DNA from: Paenibacillus chitinolyticus NBRC 15660
GTDB lineage: Bacteria > Bacillota > Bacilli > Paenibacillales > NBRC-103111
DNA: 64,000 bases
Direction: 5' to 3'
NCBI RefSeq assembly: GCF_000739915.1
Contig: NZ_BBJT01000004.1
Location: 124,001-188,000 of the forward strand
Every line of letters starts with the position of its first letter. The first letter of the stretch is position 1. Below the pieces are notes generated by a model, which saw only the letters and a list, made by a program, of their open reading frames with translations, made no database searches and was not told the origin of the DNA. Below, piece by piece: positions 59,078 to 64,000 of the stretch. Both the position numbers and the translations under genes were made by a program.

Positions 59078-60322
59078 TTACCAGATGTACCGGAGTCCGT
59101 GCAGCCTCGATTTCAACTCGTCGATCAATGCTCTTTCTTCCTCTTCGCCATCTGCTTCGAACGTGACGGAGAAACGCACATACGCGCCTGCGTCGTCCCA
59201 TGGCACGGTGGAGATGAGCTTTTCGGTAATGAGATATTGGGAGAAGTCCTCCGCACTGTCGAAACGGGGGCCGTCTTCTATCCCCTTGGGAGCCTGCGCG
59301 TACAAATAGAAGGTCGCTTTGGGCTTCTGCACTTTAAAACCGACCGAGCCTAAAGCTTCGGCCAGAAGACCGTGCCGTCTGGAATATTTGGCGGCGGTAG
59401 CCTCCGTAATTTCCGGGTGATTCAAACAGTAGACGCCTGCCTTTTGAATCGCCAGAAACTGCCCGGAATCGTGATTGTCTTTCGCATAAGAAAAGGCCTT
59501 AAGAACAAGCTCGTTCCCGGCTACGAAACCGAGTCTCCAGCCTGTCATGTTAAACGCCTTCGACAAGGACTGGATGGCAACGCCCACGTCTTTGGCCCCC
59601 GGGACGGACAGGAACGACAGCGGAGGTTCTCCGTCGAACGTCAAGGCGGCGTAAGCTTCATCGGAGACGACGATAATTTCGTTTTCTTTGGCGAAGCGGA
59701 CGACTTCTTCATAAAACGCCCGGGTAGCCACGGCACCGGTCGGATTGTTCGGGTAATTCAAATAGAGCAGCTTCGCTCTTTTCTTCACCTCGTCGGACAA
59801 GGCATTGAGATCGGGCAGATAGCCGTTCTCCTCCAGCAGCGGCATCTTGACCACTTCACCGCCAAGCCACTGGGTGTGGGTACCTATAACAGGATAGCCC
59901 GGCACGGTCATCAGCGTAATATCTCCCGGATTGATGAAAACGGCCGGAATCTGGGCCAGGGCAGGCTTAGAGCCGATACAGTGATTGATTTCGGTCGTTG
60001 GATCAAGCCCCTTTACACCGTAAATCCGCTCCATATAAGCGGCTGCCGCTTCCTTGAATTCGAACGACCCGTTGTCCGAGTAGAACCGGTTTTCCCGTTT
60101 GGCCGCTTCCGTGGAAAGAACGTTAACGACTTCCTTGTCGGCCATCCAGTCCGGCTCCCCTAATCCCATGTCGATAATAGGGATACCCGGTTTTTCCTTT
60201 AAAGCTTGAGCCTTCGCGCGTTTAATTTTCTCGAATTTATAAACCTCGTTTCCTTTGCCGAACTTATCCCCACCGATGCGGTCCGCAAAGGACTTTTGAA
60301 TGTAATCTTGAAGAACGAGCAT
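59078..60322 (-). CDS. Class I aminotransferase, DapL-like
   Basis: A 414-residue PLP enzyme. Features: DMGLGEPDWMADKEVV, HCIGSKPALAQIPAVFINPG, NYPNNPTGAVATRAFYEE, VSDEAYAALTFDG and the PLP Lys in QSLSKAFNMTGWRLGFVAG, and RFSVTFEA near the end. It is closest in style to LL-diaminopimelate aminotransferases, but the cluster setting points to a pathway-specific amino transfer. It lies 70 bases after the fusion gene. Confidence 0.88.
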   Translation of the reverse strand: MLVLQDYIQKSFADRIGGDKFGKGNEVYKFEKIKRAKAQALKEKPGIPIIDMGLGEPDWMADKEVVNVLSTEAAKRENRFYSDNGSFEFKEAAAAYMERIYGVKGLDPTTEINHCIGSKPALAQIPAVFINPGDITLMTVPGYPVIGTHTQWLGGEVVKMPLLEENGYLPDLNALSDEVKKRAKLLYLNYPNNPTGAVATRAFYEEVVRFAKENEIIVVSDEAYAALTFDGEPPLSFLSVPGAKDVGVAIQSLSKAFNMTGWRLGFVAGNELVLKAFSYAKDNHDSGQFLAIQKAGVYCLNHPEITEATAAKYSRRHGLLAEALGSVGFKVQKPKATFYLYAQAPKGIEDGPRFDSAEDFSQYLITEKLISTVPWDDAGAYVRFSVTFEADGEEEERALIDELKSRLHGLRYIW

Positions 60323-60392
60323 GATTATCCCTCATTTATGTGTTTTATGGAGCGCCGGCGGTGTGTCCCGCCGGCGTATGAGTTTGCTTTGC

Positions 60393-63281
60393 TTATGACA
60401 GTGAATCCGCTAATTCCTTGCGTTTGATTTTGCCGACTCCGCTGCGCGGAATGCTGTCTACCGTAACAAATTTTTGCGGAAGCTTGAACGGAGCCAGATA
60501 CTGCTGGCAGTGTGCGATAAGATCGTCGATCGTCACACCCGGATCAAGTACGACAAAGGCTACCGGATACTCGGTCGTCTTCCGCTCATTCATGATGCCG
60601 ACAACGGCGACATCCTGAACGCCCGACAGCTTCAGCAGGACATTCTCCACTTCAAGCGGGTCCATCTTCTTGCCGGCGACGTTGATCATGTCCGAGGAAC
60701 GGCCGTTAATGTGCAAGTGATTGCTTTCGATAAACCCTCTGTCCGTCGTCTGATAATAGCCGTCCGGCGATATGACAAACGGGAAGGAGGCTTTGTAGTA
60801 GCCTTTGGCCATCGAGGAGGAACGGACCTGGATAATGCCCGATTCACCGTCCGCAACGGCAAAACCCTCTTCGTTCACGATCCGGATATCGACGCCGGGA
60901 ACCGGCGTACCGAGTGAAGCTTCCTTACTGCCGTTATTGAACGTGCAGGGCCCTGCCTCGACGATTCCGTAATAATCGCAGATTTCCATACCCGTCTTGT
61001 CCAGGAACGACTGCTTCACGGCATAGTGCAGTGGAGCCGCAGAGGACAAGCACAAGCGTAGATTGTGTTCCGGTTTGCAATATTTCGAGTTGTTAAGCAG
61101 ATCATAGACGACAGGGAAGGCGACCAGAATCGAGATGTTCTCCTTCATCACCGTCTCCCAGATCGATTTCGGTGTAATCTGCTTTGCGATAAACAGGCAG
61201 GCGCCCGACACGAATACGGCAAGCAGAGAAGTATTAAAGGCGAGTCCGTTATGGAACAGCGCGGTTACCTGCACGTTATCGGCGGAAGTGATCCCTGAAG
61301 CCTTCGCCCAGTTCACTCCGGCATTGATCACCGCATCGTGGGTAAACATCAGGCATTTGGGCCGGCCTGTCGTTCCCGAAGAGAAGCGGCACGTCGCCAC
61401 ATTCGCGAATTCGTCTTCATCGAACGAGTCGAAGTTTTCATCCCGCAGCTGAACCTGAATCCGGCCTTCCCCGTCAAGCGTAAGAAGGGAGCCGATATTG
61501 TAGTAGGAGCAGAGATTGTCCACCTCATCCTGGGTAAAAGTATGGTCGATCAGCATCGGAATATACCCTTCCAGAAGAAGTCCGTAGTAGGCGAACAAGT
61601 AGTTCGGGCAGTTCTTCATGGAAATCCCCACGGGATACTGCTTCGGAATCTGCTGCTTGATCCAGGCGCCCGTTTTCTCCACCTGGTTCCAGAACTGGTG
61701 GTACGTATAGCTTTCATCCGCGTAGCGGATCGCTTCTTTCGGTCCGTATTTCAGCACCGCTTCGTACAGCTTGTCGATGATGCGCCCGTTTTGAGCCGGC
61801 GAGTCACCCTTTACCTCTTCACTGTCTTTCGGTTTGTTGAGATAGTAGCGGTCCATTTTAACCTTGAAGGCGGAGTTAACGTCGTCTTTGCCCAATGTGC
61901 CGGAGTATAGCAGGTCCATGTTTTCGCCGAGGTTAAACAGTTCCTTCGCTTCTTCGTCGTAATAGCCGCCGATCGCCGAGTAACCCAGCTTCAATTCTCC
62001 CGATTTGAGATAAATCATTTGAGCCAGAATTCCCATGTCCACCAGTCTTTGCTGATAAGTGTAAAAGTTTTTATCGTTCACTTGAGACTTATCGATCGCA
62101 AAGAAGAACAAGACCGAAGAATCATGGACGAACTCCTGATCGAAGCAAAGCTGTGTGGAGCGGGCTCTGAAATCGCCGGCTTTGATCATTTTCAGCTCGC
62201 TGCCGTTGAATTCATAGGTGCCCGGAATCATTCCCTCCACGGCATGGACAACGCAGAATATGCGGATTGGCATACCGAGACTGTTTACAAATTCCAGCAG
62301 ACGGATGAAATCGTGACGGGGAATTTCAACCGGCAGATAGGAGGAGCTGGAGCGGCGTTCGATGATCAGACGCAGCATCTCATTGTAATCGTTCCACTCC
62401 GCCGGGATATGATGGCGCACTGTCCAGTCTTCGGATGGCTGCTGGTGCTGAAGTGACTGGCGCACCTTTTCCTGGTACAGCCGGATCGGTTCCCAGTCGA
62501 ATTCGGACAAACCGCTGTCGAACGTAGTGATGCAGCGGCTTTGATAGTTTCCGCGATAGGCCTGCTGCACGGCCAGAGGTTTGGTTTCGTGCTGCTTGAC
62601 GGCGATAATGCCGACCGGTTCCTCGTGGCTGTCCAGATGAAGCAGCGTTTTGATATGCTGATCTTTGCATGCGGTATACGTGGTAAAATTTACGCCGAGC
62701 GAATGGAAGATCGTCTGGAAATTTGCCAGGACATGGCCCGCATCGATAAAACTGAAACGGTAACCGCGATGGGAGTATTTCCAGCAGCTGCGCCAAGGAA
62801 CGGCCGAAACCATGATGTAATAATCCGCGTCCTGATCCTGTGGAAGAATCGCCTCATCCAGCAGGAAAAGAGAATCCGCGCAGGCGATTTTATGAAGAGA
62901 AGTATTGAGAGGCGAGTAATAATAAATGCCCGGCTCCACTCCGTCCAGCGAACGGACAATCACATACACATCGACCGGATAGCAACCTCCGGCAGACGGG
63001 AACGACCACAGCATTTCGGACTGGTAGCCGTAAAATTTAACCGACGTGACACTGAAAGAGCTGAGCAGCACCTGCTCCAGAATGCTTAGTCCTGTCTTGG
63101 GCAGCATGTCTTCATTGGTTTTGTTGAAAACGGATGTTTTCAGGCGGGTATAAGGACCTTCGAAGTTTTTATGTCTTTCCGGACGGGGAGATTTGGAAAA
63201 TTTGCTTCCGACGTATTCCCGGCCTTTTAAATTGTAGAAAATGGACAGTACATCCTCTTGAGTTAACAGTTGATTGGTCAT
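60393..63281 (-). CDS. Tandem SagB-type nitroreductase fused to an adenylation (AMP-ligase) domain
   Basis: A 962-residue protein. Residues 1-260 and 290-490 are two nitroreductase halves of the SagB/thiazole-oxidase type (FPSAGGCYPVDVYVIVRSLD, GVEPGIYYYSPLN; second half RLIIERRSSSSYL, GYSAIGGYYDEEA). Residues 505-960 are an ANL adenylation domain: SGTTGRPK, DYYGIVEAG, YYQTTDRG, INGRSSDMINVAGKKMDPLEVE, and catalytic Lys in GVGKIKRKEL. There is no carrier domain. The start ATG lies 1 base after the aldolase stop. It would activate an acid and oxidise it or an attached ring. Confidence 0.92.
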   Translation of the reverse strand: MTNQLLTQEDVLSIFYNLKGREYVGSKFSKSPRPERHKNFEGPYTRLKTSVFNKTNEDMLPKTGLSILEQVLLSSFSVTSVKFYGYQSEMLWSFPSAGGCYPVDVYVIVRSLDGVEPGIYYYSPLNTSLHKIACADSLFLLDEAILPQDQDADYYIMVSAVPWRSCWKYSHRGYRFSFIDAGHVLANFQTIFHSLGVNFTTYTACKDQHIKTLLHLDSHEEPVGIIAVKQHETKPLAVQQAYRGNYQSRCITTFDSGLSEFDWEPIRLYQEKVRQSLQHQQPSEDWTVRHHIPAEWNDYNEMLRLIIERRSSSSYLPVEIPRHDFIRLLEFVNSLGMPIRIFCVVHAVEGMIPGTYEFNGSELKMIKAGDFRARSTQLCFDQEFVHDSSVLFFFAIDKSQVNDKNFYTYQQRLVDMGILAQMIYLKSGELKLGYSAIGGYYDEEAKELFNLGENMDLLYSGTLGKDDVNSAFKVKMDRYYLNKPKDSEEVKGDSPAQNGRIIDKLYEAVLKYGPKEAIRYADESYTYHQFWNQVEKTGAWIKQQIPKQYPVGISMKNCPNYLFAYYGLLLEGYIPMLIDHTFTQDEVDNLCSYYNIGSLLTLDGEGRIQVQLRDENFDSFDEDEFANVATCRFSSGTTGRPKCLMFTHDAVINAGVNWAKASGITSADNVQVTALFHNGLAFNTSLLAVFVSGACLFIAKQITPKSIWETVMKENISILVAFPVVYDLLNNSKYCKPEHNLRLCLSSAAPLHYAVKQSFLDKTGMEICDYYGIVEAGPCTFNNGSKEASLGTPVPGVDIRIVNEEGFAVADGESGIIQVRSSSMAKGYYKASFPFVISPDGYYQTTDRGFIESNHLHINGRSSDMINVAGKKMDPLEVENVLLKLSGVQDVAVVGIMNERKTTEYPVAFVVLDPGVTIDDLIAHCQQYLAPFKLPQKFVTVDSIPRSGVGKIKRKELADSLS

Positions 63282-63282
63282 G

Positions 63283-64000
63283 TTACACTCCTACCAAATG
63301 ATTTTTGGAATCGGGATTAAAATGCCGGTCTGCCTTCCTGCACCAGTAGGCCCAGTATTCCCGGATCGCTGTCGCGCCGAAGATGATTTTGCTTTTCATT
63401 TTGATCTCATGGCCTTCTGTCCACGTATAAGGAACACCTGTCGATTCGGCGATAAGCTGAAGTTTGCAGGCATTCTCCAGAACGGCCGCCCAGCAGACGG
63501 TTTCCGGAATCGTTTTGCCGGCTGCGACAAGCCCGTGGTTTTTGAGCAGCAGCGTGTTGCTTTTACCGAGGGACTCGGCTACTTGTGCCGCAATATTCGG
63601 ATTCGTTACCGTATTTGTAGTCAGCGTAAACCGCTGTGTATTCATAATCGGCGTAGCATCGTGCGTGACCGGACGAAGGTCCAAATCCGTGGCACTGAAA
63701 ATCATGGAATACGGGGGATGCGAATGGATAATGCAGTTCACGTCCGCCCTTGCTTTGTAGGTTTCTGTGTGAAGCGGCCATTCCGAGGGGATATGCCCCT
63801 CTCCCTTCAGACGGTTACCTTCGGAATCGATAAGGATAAAATCATCCGGCGTCGTTTCTTCCCAGCCCAGGAACCCTTTCCGGATCCAGATATTTCCCGA
63901 TTCAGGATCACGGTAGGAAATTTGCCCGTTGTTAATGTCGTTATGTCCCTCCAGGTATAAAATTTGAGAGGCATAAACCATCTCTTCAATAAACTGGCTC
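63283..64000 (-). CDS. Class II aldolase/adducin-family protein (5' end outside window)
   Basis: The frame is open to the right edge, so the first residues are missing. An internal ATG at 63981 is not the start, since the family's opening helix precedes it. Zinc-site pattern HSHPPYS and LKNHGLVAAGK, with NNGQISYRDPESGNIWI and EWPLHTETYKARADVNCIIH. The family includes fuculose- and rhamnulose-phosphate aldolases and decarboxylases. It may be the first or an internal gene of the nine-gene operon. Confidence 0.88.
   Translation of the reverse strand, partial: SQFIEEMVYASQILYLEGHNDINNGQISYRDPESGNIWIRKGFLGWEETTPDDFILIDSEGNRLKGEGHIPSEWPLHTETYKARADVNCIIHSHPPYSMIFSATDLDLRPVTHDATPIMNTQRFTLTTNTVTNPNIAAQVAESLGKSNTLLLKNHGLVAAGKTIPETVCWAAVLENACKLQLIAESTGVPYTWTEGHEIKMKSKIIFGATAIREYWAYWCRKADRHFNPDSKNHLVGV

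Overview
The window looks like a chromosomal segment of a Paenibacillus-type endospore former (Bacillota). Two compositional parts meet near position 28,135. Positions 1-28,130 are an AT-rich prophage arm. Positions 28,140-64,000 are clearly GC-richer host DNA with Bacillus/Paenibacillus-type families (DUF423, YunC/DUF1805 remnant, GlpP, KduI/KduD, BluB, PdaA-like deacetylase). No rRNA or tRNA genes were seen.

Prophage, 1-28,130. The late operon runs leftward: metallophosphoesterase, terminase small and large subunits, portal, protease/scaffold, capsid accessory protein, major capsid protein, connector and tail-completion proteins, tail tube, chaperone-position proteins, and a tape measure protein cut by the window start. 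HU and a Rha/KilAC regulator lie upstream. From 15 to 28 kb is an accessory and control region. It holds a TnpB-only IS605-family element, an origin-like block (inverted repeat plus 19-bp tandem repeats), many membrane microproteins, a two-repeat mini-CRISPR with its own promoter and no cas genes, a SieB-like exclusion protein, an orphan MazF-like toxin, two XRE regulators with an operator region, and a duplicated YYGE-motif family. No integrase is in the window. The right end appears to lie inside a host yunC-like gene, of which only the 5' part remains (28,109-28,255).

Host, 28.4-51.6 kb. There is a PAS histidine kinase overlapping a PAS-GGDEF-EAL protein, an MFS exporter with its MarR regulator, a kduI-deoR-kduD uronate operon, and a DoxX gene whose promoter carries two ArsR-type palindromes. 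Small enzymes and a secreted lamin-tail protein follow. A GlpP-type operon (ABC transporter, MBL phosphodiesterase-like protein, HAD phosphatase, GlpP) carries two copies of a conserved leader motif built into terminator hairpins. bluB follows.

Host, 51.6-64 kb. Nine tightly spaced leftward genes form a probable operon: a class II aldolase, a tandem SagB-type nitroreductase fused to an adenylation domain, a DapL-like aminotransferase, two BtrH-like proteins, a sialidase-like propeller protein, an MmsA-type dehydrogenase, an MBL hydrolase and a polysaccharide deacetylase. This resembles an uncharacterised small-molecule biosynthesis cluster without carrier proteins. It and the prophage mini-CRISPR are the most interesting parts of the window.
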